64,000 nt of DNA from Megachile rotundata. Lineage: Eukaryota > Arthropoda > Insecta > Hymenoptera > Megachilidae. The translations under genes were made by a program, and so were the position numbers. Positions within the stretch are counted from its first letter, which is position 1. Every line of letters starts with the position of its first letter. The stretch lies in contig NW_027473365.1 of the NCBI RefSeq assembly GCF_050947335.1, positions 806,001 through 870,000 of the forward strand, written 5' to 3'. The notes under the pieces are model-generated. The model did no database searches and was not told where the DNA came from. It was given only the letters and a program-made list of their open reading frames with translations. Below are positions 51,780-63,771 of this stretch, piece after piece.

Positions 51780-52920
51780 AGTCGAATTACAGCGGATATG
51801 TGCGAATTAGAGGCTGAATCGTGCGAAAATGAGCATAATTCGTGCAAAACGAGCAAAATTGTTCATTGTGGTGTTGAATTGTGCTCAGATAGGATAACTT
51901 AACATAACTAGATGGTACAGAGTCGAATTACAGCGGATATGTGCGAATTAGAGGCTGAATCGTGCGAAAATGAGCATAATTCGTTCAAAACGATCAAAAT
52001 TGTTCATTGTGGTGTTGAATTGTGCTCAGTTACGATAACTTAACATAACTAGATAGTACAGAGTCGCATTACAGCGGATATGTGCGAATTAGAGGCTGAA
52101 TCGTGCGAAAATGAGCATAATTCGTTCAAAACGAGCAAAGTTGTTCATTGTGGTGCTGAATTGTGCTCAGTTACGATGACTTAACATAACTAGATGGTAC
52201 AGAGTCGAATTACAGCGGATATGTGCGAATTAGAGGCTGAATCGTTCGAAAATGAGCAAAATTCGTTCAAAACGAGCAAAATTCGTGCAAAACGAGCAAA
52301 ATTGTTCATTGTGGTGTTGAATTGTGCTCAGATAGGATAACTTAACATAACTAGATTGTACAGAGTCGAATTACAGCGGATATGTGCGAATTAGAGGCTG
52401 AATCGTGCGAAAATGAGCATAATTCGTTCATTACGAGCAAAATTGTCCATTGTGGTGTCGAATTGTGCTGAGTTACGATAACTTAACATAACTAGATGGG
52501 ACAGAGTCGAATCACAACGGATATGTGCGAATTAGAGGCTGAATCTTGCGTAAAATGAGCAAAATACGTTCATTACGAGCAAAATTGTTCATTGTGGTGT
52601 CGAATTGTGCTCAGCTGTGGTAACTTAACATAACTAGATGGTACAGAGTCGAATCACAGCGAATACGTGCGAATTAGAGGCTGAATCGTGCGAAAAAGAG
52701 CAAAATTCGTTCAAAACGAGCAAAATTCGTGCAAAACGAGCAAAATTGTTCATTGTGGTGTTGAATTGTGCTCAGATAGGATAACTTAACATAACTAGAT
52801 AGTACAGAGTCGAATTACAGCGGATATGTACGAATTAGAGGCTGAATCGTGCGAAAATGAGCATAATTCGTGCAAAACGAGCAAAGTTGTTCATTGTGGT
52901 GATGAATTGTGCTCAGTTAC
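51780..52920. repeat. Satellite segment repeated 10,851 bp downstream
   Basis: The variants AACTAGATGGTACAG (about 51,905), GAGTCGCATTACAGCGG (52,061) and GCGAATACGTGCG (about 52,660) recur at 62,756, 62,912 and 63,511, all at an offset of 10,851 bp. The segment includes 161-bp monomers and the private one-base insertion GCGTAAAATGAGC near 52,548. The copy spans about 62,631-63,771. Confidence 0.85.
52210..52370. repeat. Representative 161-bp monomer with duplicated 20-bp module
   Basis: This unit is 20 bp longer than the standard monomer because the module AAAATTCGTTCAAAACGAGC is present as an additional copy. It therefore contains two CENP-B-box-like sites in tandem. The preceding CGTTCGAAAATGAGCAAAAT is a more diverged relative of the same 20-21-bp module, so the monomer has an internal sub-repeat of two units (141-bp form) or three units (161-bp form). 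Confidence 0.88.
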
Positions 52921-53239
52921 GATGACTTAACATAACTAGATGGTACAGAGTCGACTCAAAGCGGATATGTGCGAATTAGAGTCTGAATCGTGCGAAAATG
53001 AGCAAAATTTGTTCAAAACGAGCAAAATTCGTGCAAAACGAGCAAAATTGTTCATTGTGGTGTTGAATTGTGCTCAGATAGGATAACATAACATAACCAG
53101 ATAGTACAGAGTTGAATTACAGCGGATATGTGCGAATTAGAGGCTGAATCGTGCGGAAATGAGCATAATTCGTTCAAAACGAGCAAAGTTGTTCATTGTG
53201 GTGCTGAATTGTGCTCAGTTACGATGACTTAACATAACT

Positions 53240-53266
53240 AAAAGTTATTACTTAACATAACTATCT
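53240..53266. repeat. 27-bp insert, fourth occurrence
   Basis: Same insert, in copy 1 of the 2,867-bp HOR. Confidence 0.9.
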
Positions 53267-53476
53267 AGATGGTACAGAGTCGAATTACAGCGGATATGTG
53301 CGAATTAGAGGCTGAATCGTGCGAAAATGAGCATAATTCATGCAAAACGAGCAAAATTGTTCATTGTGGTGTCGAATTGTGCTCAGTCACGATAACTTAA
53401 CATAACTAGATAGTACAGAGTCGAATCACAGCGGATATGTGCGAATTAGAGGCTGAATCGTGCGAAAATGAGCGTA

Positions 53477-53493
53477 ATTCGTGCAAAACGGGC
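53477..53493 (+). other. CENP-B-box-like motif, 9 of 9 essential bases
   Basis: Same 17-mer inside copy 1 of the 2,867-bp HOR, in a monomer that also carries AGCGTAATTCG. Confidence 0.6.
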
Positions 53494-56106
53494 AAAGTTG
53501 TTCATTGTGGTGTTCAATTGTGCTCAGTTACGATAACTTAACATGACTAGATAGTACAGAGTCGAATTACAGCGGATATGTGCGAATTAGAGGCTGAATC
53601 GTGCGAAAATGAGCATAATTCGTGCAAAACGATCAAAATTGTTCATTGTGGTGTTGAATTGTGCTCAGTTACGATAACTTAACATGACTAGATAGTACAG
53701 AGTCGAATTACAGCGGATATGTGCGAATTAGAGGCTGAATCGTGCGAAAATGAGCATAATTCGTGCAAAACCAGCAAAATTGTTCATTGTGGTGTTGAAT
53801 TGTGCTCAGTTACGATAACTTAACATGACTAGATAGTACAGAGTCGAATTACAGCGGATATGTGCGAATTAGAGGCTGAATCGTGCGAAAATGAGCATAA
53901 TTCGTGCAAAACGAGCAAAATTGTTCAATGTGGTGTTGAATTGTGCTCAGATAGGATAGCTTAACATAACTAGTTGGTACAGAGTCGAATTACAGCGGAT
54001 ATGTGCGAATTAGAGGCTGAATCGTGCGAAAATGAACATAATTCGTGCAAAACGAGCAAAATTGTTCATTGTGGTGTTGAATTGTGCTCAGTTACGATAA
54101 CTTAACATAACTAGATAGTACAGAGTCGAATTACAGCGGATATGTGCGAATTAGAGGCTGAATCGTGCGAAAATGAGCATAATTCGTTCAAAACCAGCAA
54201 AATTGTTCATTGTGGTGTCGAATTGTGCTCAGATAGGATAACTTAACATAACTAGATAGTACAGAGTCGAATTACAGCGGATATGTGCGAATTAGAGGCT
54301 GAATCGTTCGAAAATGAGCAAAATTCGTTCAAAACGAGCAAAATTGTTCATTGTGGTGTTGAATTGTGCTCAGTTACGATAACTTAACATGACTAGATAG
54401 TACAGAGTCGAATTACAGCGGATATGTGCGAATTAGAGGCTGAATCGTTCGAAAATGAGCAAAATTCGTTCAAAACGAGCAAAATTGTTCATTGTGGTGT
54501 TGAGTTGTGCTCAGATAGGATAACTTAACATAACTAGATAGTACAGAGTCGAATTACAGCGGATATGTGCGAATTAGAGGCTGAATCGTGCGAAAATGAG
54601 CATAATTCGTTCAAAACCAGCAAAATTGTTCATTGTGGTGTCGAATTGTGCTCAGATAGGATAACTTAACATAACTAGATAGTACAGAGTCGAATTACAG
54701 CGGATATGTGCGAATTAGAGGCTGAATCGTGCGAAAATGAGCATAATTCGTTCAAAACCAGCAAAATTGTTCATTGTGGTGTTGAATTGTGCTCAGATAG
54801 GATAACTTAACATAACTAGATAGCACAGAGTCGAATTACAGCGGATATGTGCGAATTAGAGGCTGAATCGTTCGAAAATGAGCAAAATTCGTTCAAAACG
54901 AGCAAAATTGTTCATTGTGGTGTTGAATTGTGCTCAGTTACGATAACTTAACATGACTAGATAGTACAGAGTCGAATTACAGCGGATATGTACGAATTAG
55001 AGGCTGAATCGTTCGAAAATGAGCAAAATTCGTTCAAAACGAGCAAAATTATTCATTGTGGTGTTGAATTGTGCTCAGATAGGATAACTTAACATAACTA
55101 GATAGTACAGAGTCGAATTACAGCGGATATGTGCGAATTAGAGGCTGAATCGTGCGAAAATGAGCATAATTCGTTCAAAACCAGCAAAATTGTTCATTGT
55201 GGTGTCGAATTGTGCTCAGATAGGATAACTTAACATAACTAGATAGTACAGAGTCGAATTACAGCGGATATGTGCGAATTAGAGGCTGAATCGTTCGAAA
55301 ATGAGCAAAATTCGTTCAAAACGAGCAAAATTGTTCATTGTGGTGTTGAATTGTGCTCAGATAGGATAACTTAACATAACTAGATAGTACAGATTCGAAT
55401 TACAGAGGATTTGTGCGAATTAGAGGCTGAATCGTGCGAAAATGAGCATAATTCGTTCAAAACCAGCAAAATTGTTCATTGTGGTGTTGAATTGTGCTCA
55501 GTTACGATAACGTAACATGACTAGATAGTACAGAGTCGAATTACAGCGGATATGTGCGAATTAGAGGCTGAATCGTGCGAAAATGAACATAATTCGTTCA
55601 AAACGAGCAAAATTGTTCATTGTGGTGTTGAATTGTGCTCAGTTACGATAACTTAACATGACTAGATAGTACAGAGTCGAATTACAGCGGATATGTACGA
55701 ATTAGAGGCTGAATCGTGCGAAAATGAGCATAATTCGTGCAAAACGAGCAAAGTTGTTCATTGTGGTGATGAATTGTGCTCAGTTACGATGACTTAACAT
55801 AACTAGATGGTACAGAGTCGACTCAAAGCGGATATGTGCGAATTAGAGTCTGAATCGTGCGAAAATGAGCAAAATTTGTTCAAAACGAGCAAAATTCGTG
55901 CAAAACGAGCAAAATTGTTCATTGTGGTGTTGAATTGTGCTCAGATAGGATAACATAACATAACTAGATAGTACAGAGTTGAATTACAGCGGATATGTGC
56001 GAATTAGAGGCTGAATCGTGCGGAAATGAGCATAATTCGTTCAAAACGAGCAAAGTTGTTCATTGTGGTGCTGAATTGTGCTCAGTTACGATGACTTAAC
56101 ATAACT

Positions 56107-56133
56107 AAAAGTTATTACTTAACATAACTATCT
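56107..56133. repeat. 27-bp insert, fifth occurrence
   Basis: Same insert, in copy 2 of the 2,867-bp HOR, exactly 2,867 bp after the fourth. Confidence 0.9.
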
Positions 56134-56343
56134 AGATGGTACAGAGTCGAATTACAGCGGATATGTGCGAATTAGAGGCTGAATCGTGCGAAAATGAGCA
56201 TAATTCATGCAAAACGAGCAAAATTGTTCATTGTGGTGTCGAATTGTGCTCAGTCACGATAACTTAACATAACTAGATAGTACAGAGTCGAATCACAGCG
56301 GATATGTGCGAATTAGAGGCTGAATCGTGCGAAAATGAGCGTA

Positions 56344-56360
56344 ATTCGTGCAAAACGGGC
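56344..56360 (+). other. CENP-B-box-like motif, 9 of 9 essential bases
   Basis: Duplicate of the 53,477 site, 2,867 bp downstream in copy 2 of the HOR. Confidence 0.6.
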
Positions 56361-58971
56361 AAAGTTGTTCATTGTGGTGTTCAATTGTGCTCAGTTACGA
56401 TAACTTAACATGACTAGATAGTACAGAGTCGAATTACAGCGGATATGTGCGAATTAGAGGCTGAATCGTGCGAAAATGAGCATAATTCGTGCAAAACGAT
56501 CAAAATTGTTCATTGTGGTGTTGAATTGTGCTCAGTTACGATAACTTAACATGACTAGATAGTACAGAGTCGAATTACAGCGGATATGTGCGAATTAGAG
56601 GCTGAATCGTGCGAAAATGAGCATAATTCGTGCAAAACCAGCAAAATTGTTCATTGTGGTGTTGAATTGTGCTCAGTTACGATAACTTAACATGACTAGA
56701 TAGTACAGAGTCGAATTACAGCGGATATGTGCGAATTAGAGGCTGAATCGTGCGAAAATGAGCATAATTCGTGCAAAACGAGCAAAATTGTTCAATGTGG
56801 TGTTGAATTGTGCTCAGATAGGATAGCTTAACATAACTAGATGGTACAGAGTCGAATTACAGCGGATATGTGCGAATTAGAGGCTGAATCGTGCGAAAAT
56901 GAACATAATTCGTGCAAAACGAGCAAAATTGTTCATTGTGGTGTTGAATTGTGCTCGGTTACGATAACTTAACATAACTAGATAGTACAGAGTCGAATTA
57001 CAGCGGATATGTGCGAATTAGAGGCTGAATCGTGCGAAAATGAGCATAATTCGTTCAAAACCAGCAAAATTGTTCATTGTGGTGTCGAATTGTGCTCAGA
57101 TAGGATAACTTAACATAACTAGATAGTACAGAGTCGAATTACAGCGGATATGTGCGAATTAGAGGCTGAATCGTTCGAAAATGAGCAAAATTCGTTCAAA
57201 ACGAGCAAAATTGTTCATTGTGGTGTTGAATTGTGCTCAGTTACGATAACTTAACATGACTAGATAGTACAGAGTCGAATTACAGCGGATATGTGCGAAT
57301 TAGAGGCTGAATCGTTCGAAAATGAGCAAAATTCGTTCAAAACGAGCAAAATTGTTCATTGTGGTGTTGAGTTGTGCTCAGATAGGATAACTTAACATAA
57401 CTAGATAGTACAGAGTCGAATTACAGCGGATATGTGCGAATTAGAGGCTGAATCGTGCGAAAATGAGCATAATTCGTTCAAAACCAGCAAAATTGTTCAT
57501 TGTGGTGTCGAATTGTGCTCAGATAGGATAACTTAACATAACTAGATAGTACAGAGTCGAATTACAGCGGATATGTGCGAATTAGAGGCTGAATCGTGCG
57601 AAAATGAGCATAATTCGTTCAAAACCAGCAAAATTGTTCATTGTGGTGTTGAATTGTGCTCAGATAGGATAACTTAACATAACTAGATAGCACAGAGTCG
57701 AATTACAGCGGATATGTGCGAATTAGAGGCTGAATCGTTCGAAAATGAGCAAAATTCGTTCAAAACGAGCAAAATTGTTCATTGTGGTGTTGAATTGTGC
57801 TCAGTTACGATAACTGAACATGACTAGATAGTACAGAGTCGAATTACAGCGGATATGTACGAATTAGAGGCTGAATCGTTCGAAAATGAGCAAAATTCGT
57901 TCAAAACGAGCAAAATTGTTCATTGTGGTGTTGAATTGTGCTCAGATAGGATAACTTAACATAACTAGATAGTACAGAGTCGAATTACAGCGGATATGTG
58001 CGAATTAGAGGCTGAATCGTGCGAAAATGAGCATAATTCGTTCAAAACCAGCAAAATTGTTCATTGTGGTGTCGAATTGTGCTCAGATAGGATAACTTAA
58101 CATAACTAGATAGTACAGAGTCGAATTACAGCGGATATGTGCGAATTAGAGGCTGAATCGTTCGAAAATGAGCAAAATTCGTTCAAAACGAGCAAAATTG
58201 TTCATTGTGGTGTTGAATTGTGCTCAGATAGGATAACTTAACATAACTAGATAGTACAGATTCGAATTACAGAGGATTTGTGCGAATTAGAGGCTGAATC
58301 GTGCGAAAATGAGCATAATTCGTTCAAAACCAGCAAAATTGTTCATTGTGGTGTTGAATTGTGCTCAGTTACGATAACGTAACATGACTAGATAGTACAG
58401 AGTCGAATTACAGCGGATATGTGCGAATTAGAGGCTGAATCGTGCGAAAATGAACATAATTCGTTCAAAACGAGCAAAATTGTTCATTGTGGTGTTGAAT
58501 TGTGCTCAGTTACGATAACTTAACATGACTAGATAGTACAGAGTCGAATTACAGCGGATATGTGCGAATTGGAGGCTGAATCGTGCGAAAATGAGCATAA
58601 TTCGTGCAAAACGAGCAAAATTGTTCATTGTGGTGTTGAATTGTGCTCAGTTACGATAACTTAACATGACTAGATAGTACAGAGTCGAATTACAGCGGAT
58701 ATGTGCGAATTAGAGGCTGAATCGTGCGAAAATGAGCATAATTCGTGCAAAACGAGCAAAATTGTTCATTGTGGTGTTGAATTGTGCTCAGATAGGATAA
58801 CTTAACATAACTAGATAGTACAGAGTCGAATTACAGCGGATATGTGCGAATTAGAGGCTGAATCGTGCGAAAATGAGCATAATTCGTTCAAAACCAGCAA
58901 AATTGTTCATTGTGGTGTTGAATTGTGCTCAGATAGGATAACTTAACATAACTAGATAGTACAGAGTCGAA

Positions 58972-60945
58972 TTACAGCGGATATGTGCGAATTAGAGGCT
59001 GAATCGTGCGAAAATGAGCATAATTCGTTCAAAACCAGCAAAATTGTTCATTGTGGTGTTGAATTGTGCTCAGTTACGATAACTTAACATGACTAGATAG
59101 TACAGAGTCGAATTACAGCGGATATGTGCGAATTAGAGGCCGAATCGTGCGAAAATGAGCATAATTCGTTCAAAACCAGCAAAATTGTTCATTGTGGTGT
59201 CGAATTGTGCTCAGATAGGATTACTTAACATAACTAGATAGTACAGAGTCGAATTACAGCGGATATGTGCGAATTAGAGGCTGAATCGTTCGAAAATGAG
59301 CAAAATTCGTTCAAAACGAGCAAAATTGTTCATTGTGGTGTTGAATTGTGCTCAGATAGGATAACTTAACATAACTAGATAGTACAGAGTCGAATTACAG
59401 CGGATATGTGCGAATTAGAGGCTGAATCGTGCGAAAATGAGCATAATTCGTGCAAAATGAGCAAAATTGTTCGTTGTGGTGTTGAATTGTGCTCAGATAG
59501 GATAACTTAACATAACTAGATAGTACAGAGTCGAATTACAGCGGATATGTGCGAATTAGAGACTGAATCGTGCGAAAATGAGCATAATTCGTTCAAAACC
59601 AGCAAAATTGTTCATTGTGGTGTTGAATTGTGCTCAGTTACGATAACTTAACATGACTAGATAGTACAGAGTCGAATTACAGCGGATATGTGCGAATTAG
59701 TGGCTGAATCGTGCGAAAATGAGCATAATTCGTTCAAAACCAGCAAAATTGTTCATTGTGGTGTCGAATTGTGCTCAGATAGGATAACTTAACATAACTA
59801 GATAGTACAGAGTCGAATTACAGCGGATATGTGCGAATTAGAGGCTGAATCGTTCGAAAATGAGCAAAATTCGTTCAAAACGAGCAAAATTGTTCATTGT
59901 GGTGTTGAATTGTGCTCAGATAGGATAACTTAACATAACTAGATAGTACAGAGTCGAATTACAGCGGATATGTGCGAATTAGAGGCTGAATCGTGCGAAA
60001 ATGAGCATAATTCGTTCAAAACCAGCAAAATTGTTCATTGTGGTGTTGAATTGTGCTCAGTTACAATAACTTGACATGACTAGATAGTACAGAGTCGAAT
60101 TACAGCGGATATGTGCGAATTAGAGGCCGAATCGTGCGAAAATGAGCATAATTCGTTCAAAACCAGCAAAATTGTTCATTGTGGTGTCGAATTGTGCTCA
60201 GATAGGATTACTTAACATAACTAGATAGTACAGAGTCGAATTACAGCGGATATGTGCGAATTAGAGGCTGAATCGTTCGAAAATGAGCAAAATTCGTTCA
60301 AAACGAGCAAAATTGTTCATTGTGGTGTTGAATTGTGCTCAGATAGGATAACTTAACATAACTAGATAGTACAGAGTCGAATTACAGCGGATATGTGCGA
60401 ATTAGAGGCTGAATCGTGCGAAAATGAGCATAATTCGTGCAAAATGAGTAAAATTGTTCGTTGTGGTGTTGAATTGTGCTCAGATAGGATAACTTAACAT
60501 AACTAGATAGTACAGAGTCGAATTACAGCGGATATGTGCGAATTAGAAACTGAATCGTGCGAAAATGAGCATAATTCGTTCAAAACCAGCAAAATTGTTC
60601 ATTGTGGTGTTGAATTGTGCTCAGTTACGATAACTTAACATGACTAGATAGTACAGAGTCGAATTACAGCGGATATGTGCGAATTAGTGGCTGAATCGTG
60701 CGAAAATGAGCATAATTCGTTCAAAACCAGCAAAATTGTTCATTGTGGTGTCGAATTGAGCTCAGATAGGATAACTTAACATAACTAGATAGTACAGAGT
60801 CGAATTACAGCGGATATGTGCGAATTAGAGGCTGAATCGTTCGAAAATGAGCAAAATTCGTTCAAAACGAGCAAAATTGTTCATTGTGGTGTTGAATTGT
60901 GCTCAGATAGGATAACTTAACATAACTAGATAGTACAGAGTCGAA
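58972..60945. repeat. Two tandem copies of a 987-bp satellite HOR (7 monomers)
   Basis: Private variants are spaced exactly 987 bp (7 x 141) apart. GAGGCCGAATCG lies at 59,136 and 60,123, GGATTACTTAAC near 59,218 and 60,205, GCAAAATGAG near 59,451 and 60,438, and TTAGTGGCTGAATCG near 59,697 and 60,684. AGAGACTGAATCG in copy 1 corresponds to AGAAACTGAATCG in copy 2. Flanking monomers on both sides do not follow the 987-bp phase, so there are two copies only. Confidence 0.9.
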
Positions 60946-62630
60946 TTACAGCGGATATGTGCGAATTAGAGGCTGAATCGTGCGAAAATGAGCATAATTC
61001 GTGCAAAACGCGCAAAATTGTTCGTTGTGGTGTTGAATTGTGCTCAGATAGGATAGCTTAACATAACTAGATAGTACAGAGTCGAATTACAGCGGATATG
61101 TGCGAATTAGAGGCTGAATCGTGCGAAAATGAGCATAATTCGTTCAAAACCAGCAAAATTGTTCATTGTGGTGTTGAATTGTGCTCAGTTACGATAACAT
61201 AACATGACTAGATAGTACAGAGTCGAATTACAGCGGATATGTGCGAATTAGAGGCTGAATCGTGCGAAAATGAGCATAATTCGTGCAAAACGAGCAAAAT
61301 TCTTCGTTGTGGTGTTGAATTGTGCTCAGATAGGATAACTTAACATAACTAGATAGTACAGAGTCGAATTACAGCGGATATGTGCGAATTAGAGGCTTAA
61401 TCGTGCGAAAAAGAGCATAATTCGTGCAAAACGAGCAAAATTGTTCGTTGTGGTGTTGAATTGTGCTCAGATAGGATAACTTAACATAACTAGATAGTAC
61501 AGAGTCGAATTACAGCGGATATGTGCGAATTAGAGGCTGAATCGTGCGAAAAAGAGCATAATTCGTGCAAAACGAGCAAAATTGTTCGTTGTGGTGTTGA
61601 ATTGTGCTCAGATAGGATAACTTATCATAACTAGATAGTACAGAGTCGAATTACAGCGGATATGTGCGAATTAGAGGCTGAATCGTGCGAAAATGAGCAT
61701 AATTCGTTCAAAACGATCAAAATTGTTCATTGTGGTGTTGAATTGTGCTCAGTTACGATAACTTAACATGACTAGATAGTACAGAGTCGAATTACAGCGG
61801 ATATGTGCGAATTAGAGGCTGAATCGTGCGAAAATGAGCATAATTCGTTCAAAACGAGCAAAATTGTTCATTGTGGTGTTGAATTGTGCTCAGTTACGAT
61901 AACTTAACATGACTAGATAGTACAGAGTCGAATTACAGCGGATATGTGCGAATTAGAGGCTGAATCGAGCGAAAATGAGCATAATTCGTTCAAAACCAGC
62001 AAAATTGTTCATTGTGGTGTTGAATTGTGCTCAGTTATGATAACTCAACATGACTAGATAGTACAGAGTCGAATTACAGCGGATATGTGCGAATTAGAGG
62101 CTGAATCGTGCGAAAATGAGCATAATTCGTGCAAAACGAGCAAAATTGTTCATTGTGGTGTTGAATTGTGCTCAGATAGGATAACTTAACATGACTTGAT
62201 AGTACAGAGTCGAATTACAGCGGATATGTGCGAATTAGAGGCTGAATCGTGCGAAAATTAGCATAATTCGTTCAAAACCAGCAAAATTGTTCATTGTGGT
62301 GTTGAATTGTGCTCAGTTACGATAACTTAACATGACTAGATAGTACAGAGTCGAATTACAGCGGATATGTGCGAATTAGAGGCTGAATCGTGCGAAAATG
62401 AGCATAATTCGTGCAAAACGCGCAGAATTGTTCGTTGTGGTGTTGAATTGTGCTCAGATAGGATAACTTAACATAACTAGATAGTACAGAGTCGAATTAC
62501 AGCGGATATGTGCGAATTAGAGGCTGAATCGTGCGAAAATGAGCATAATTCGTTCAAAACCAGCAAAATTGTTCATTGTGGTGTTGAATTGTGCTCAGTT
62601 ACGATAACTTAACATGACTAGATAGTACAG

Positions 62631-63771
62631 AGTCGAATTACAGCGGATATGTGCGAATTAGAGGCTGAATCGTGCGAAAATGAGCATAATTCGTGCAAAA
62701 CGAGCAAAATTGTTCATTGTGGTGTTGAATTGTGCTCAGATAGGATAACTTAACATAACTAGATGGTACAGAGTCGAATTACAGCGGATATGTGCGAATT
62801 AGAGGCTGAATCGTGCGAAAATGAGCATAATTCGTTCAAAACGATCAAAATTGTTCATTGTGGTGTTGAATTGTGCTCAGTTACGATAACTTAACATAAC
62901 TAGATAGTACAGAGTCGCATTACAGCGGATATGTGCGAATTAGAGGCTGAATCGTGCGAAAATGAGCATAATTCGTTCAAAACGAGCAAAGTTGTTCATT
63001 GTGGTGCTGAATTGTGCTCAGTTACGATGACTTAACATAACTAGATGGTACAGAGTCGAATTACAGCGGATATGTGCGAATTAGAGGCTGAATCGTTCGA
63101 AAATGAGCAAAATTCGTTCAAAACGAGCAAAATTCGTGCAAAACGAGCAAAATTGTTCAGTGTGGTGTTGAATTGTGCTCAGATAGGATAACTTAACATA
63201 ACTAGATTGTACAGAGTCGAATTACAGCGGATATGTGCGAATTAGAGGCTGAATCGTGCGAAAATGAGCATAATTCGTTCATTACGAGCAAAATTGTCCA
63301 TTGTGGTGTCGAATTGTGCTGAGTTACGATAACTTAACATAACTAGATGGGACAGAGTCGAATCACAACGGATATGTGCGAATTAGAGGCTGAATCTTGC
63401 GTAAAATGAGCAAAATACGTTCATTACGGGCAAAATTGTTCATTGTGGTGTCGAATTGTGCTCAGTTGTGGTAACTTAACATAACTAGATGGTACAGAGT
63501 CGAATCACAGCGAATACGTGCGAATTAGAGGCTGAATCGTGCGAAAAAGAGCAAAATTCGTTCAAAACGAGCAAAATTCGTGCAAAACGAGCAAAATTGT
63601 TCATTGTGGTGTTGAATTGTGCTCAGATAGGATAACTTAACATAACTAGATAGTACAGAGTCGAATTACAGCGGATATGTACGAATTAGAGGCTGAATCG
63701 TGCGAAAATGAGCATAATTCGTGCAAAACGAGCAAAGTTGTTCATTGTGGTGATGAATTGTGCTCAGTTAC
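62631..63771. repeat. Downstream copy of the 51.8-52.9 kb segment
   Basis: The order of private variants is the same as in 51,780-52,920, with few differences (for example TTACGGGC near 63,425 where the other copy has TTACGAGC). Similarity ends near 63,771, where this copy has ACGATAACTTAACATGAC instead of ACGATGACTTAACATAAC. Confidence 0.85.

Larger units (their letters stand above)
52801..55667. repeat. Copy 1 of the 2,867-bp satellite HOR (20 monomers)
   Basis: The block is repeated immediately downstream at an offset of exactly 2,867 bp. Shared private variants include the 27-bp insert (53,240 and 56,107), GTTCAATTGTG (about 53,512 and 56,379), TTCAATGTGG (about 53,924 and 56,791), TAGCACAGAG (about 54,822 and 57,689) and ACAGAGGATTTG (about 55,402 and 58,269). 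The length fits 20 monomers: 18 of 141 bp, one of 161 bp and one of 168 bp. I noticed only a handful of substitutions between the copies. Confidence 0.92.
55668..58557. repeat. Copy 2 of the 2,867-bp satellite HOR
   Basis: This is the direct tandem copy of 52,801-55,667. Differences that I could see are single bases: AACTAGATGG at 56,838 versus AACTAGTTGG at 53,971; GCTCGGTTAC versus GCTCAGTTAC near 56,953; ATAACTGAACATG versus ATAACTTAACATG near 57,812; GTTCATTG versus ATTCATTG near 57,919. The copy passes into HOR-free monomers near 58,557, where AATTGGAGG appears instead of AATTAGAGG. Confidence 0.9.
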
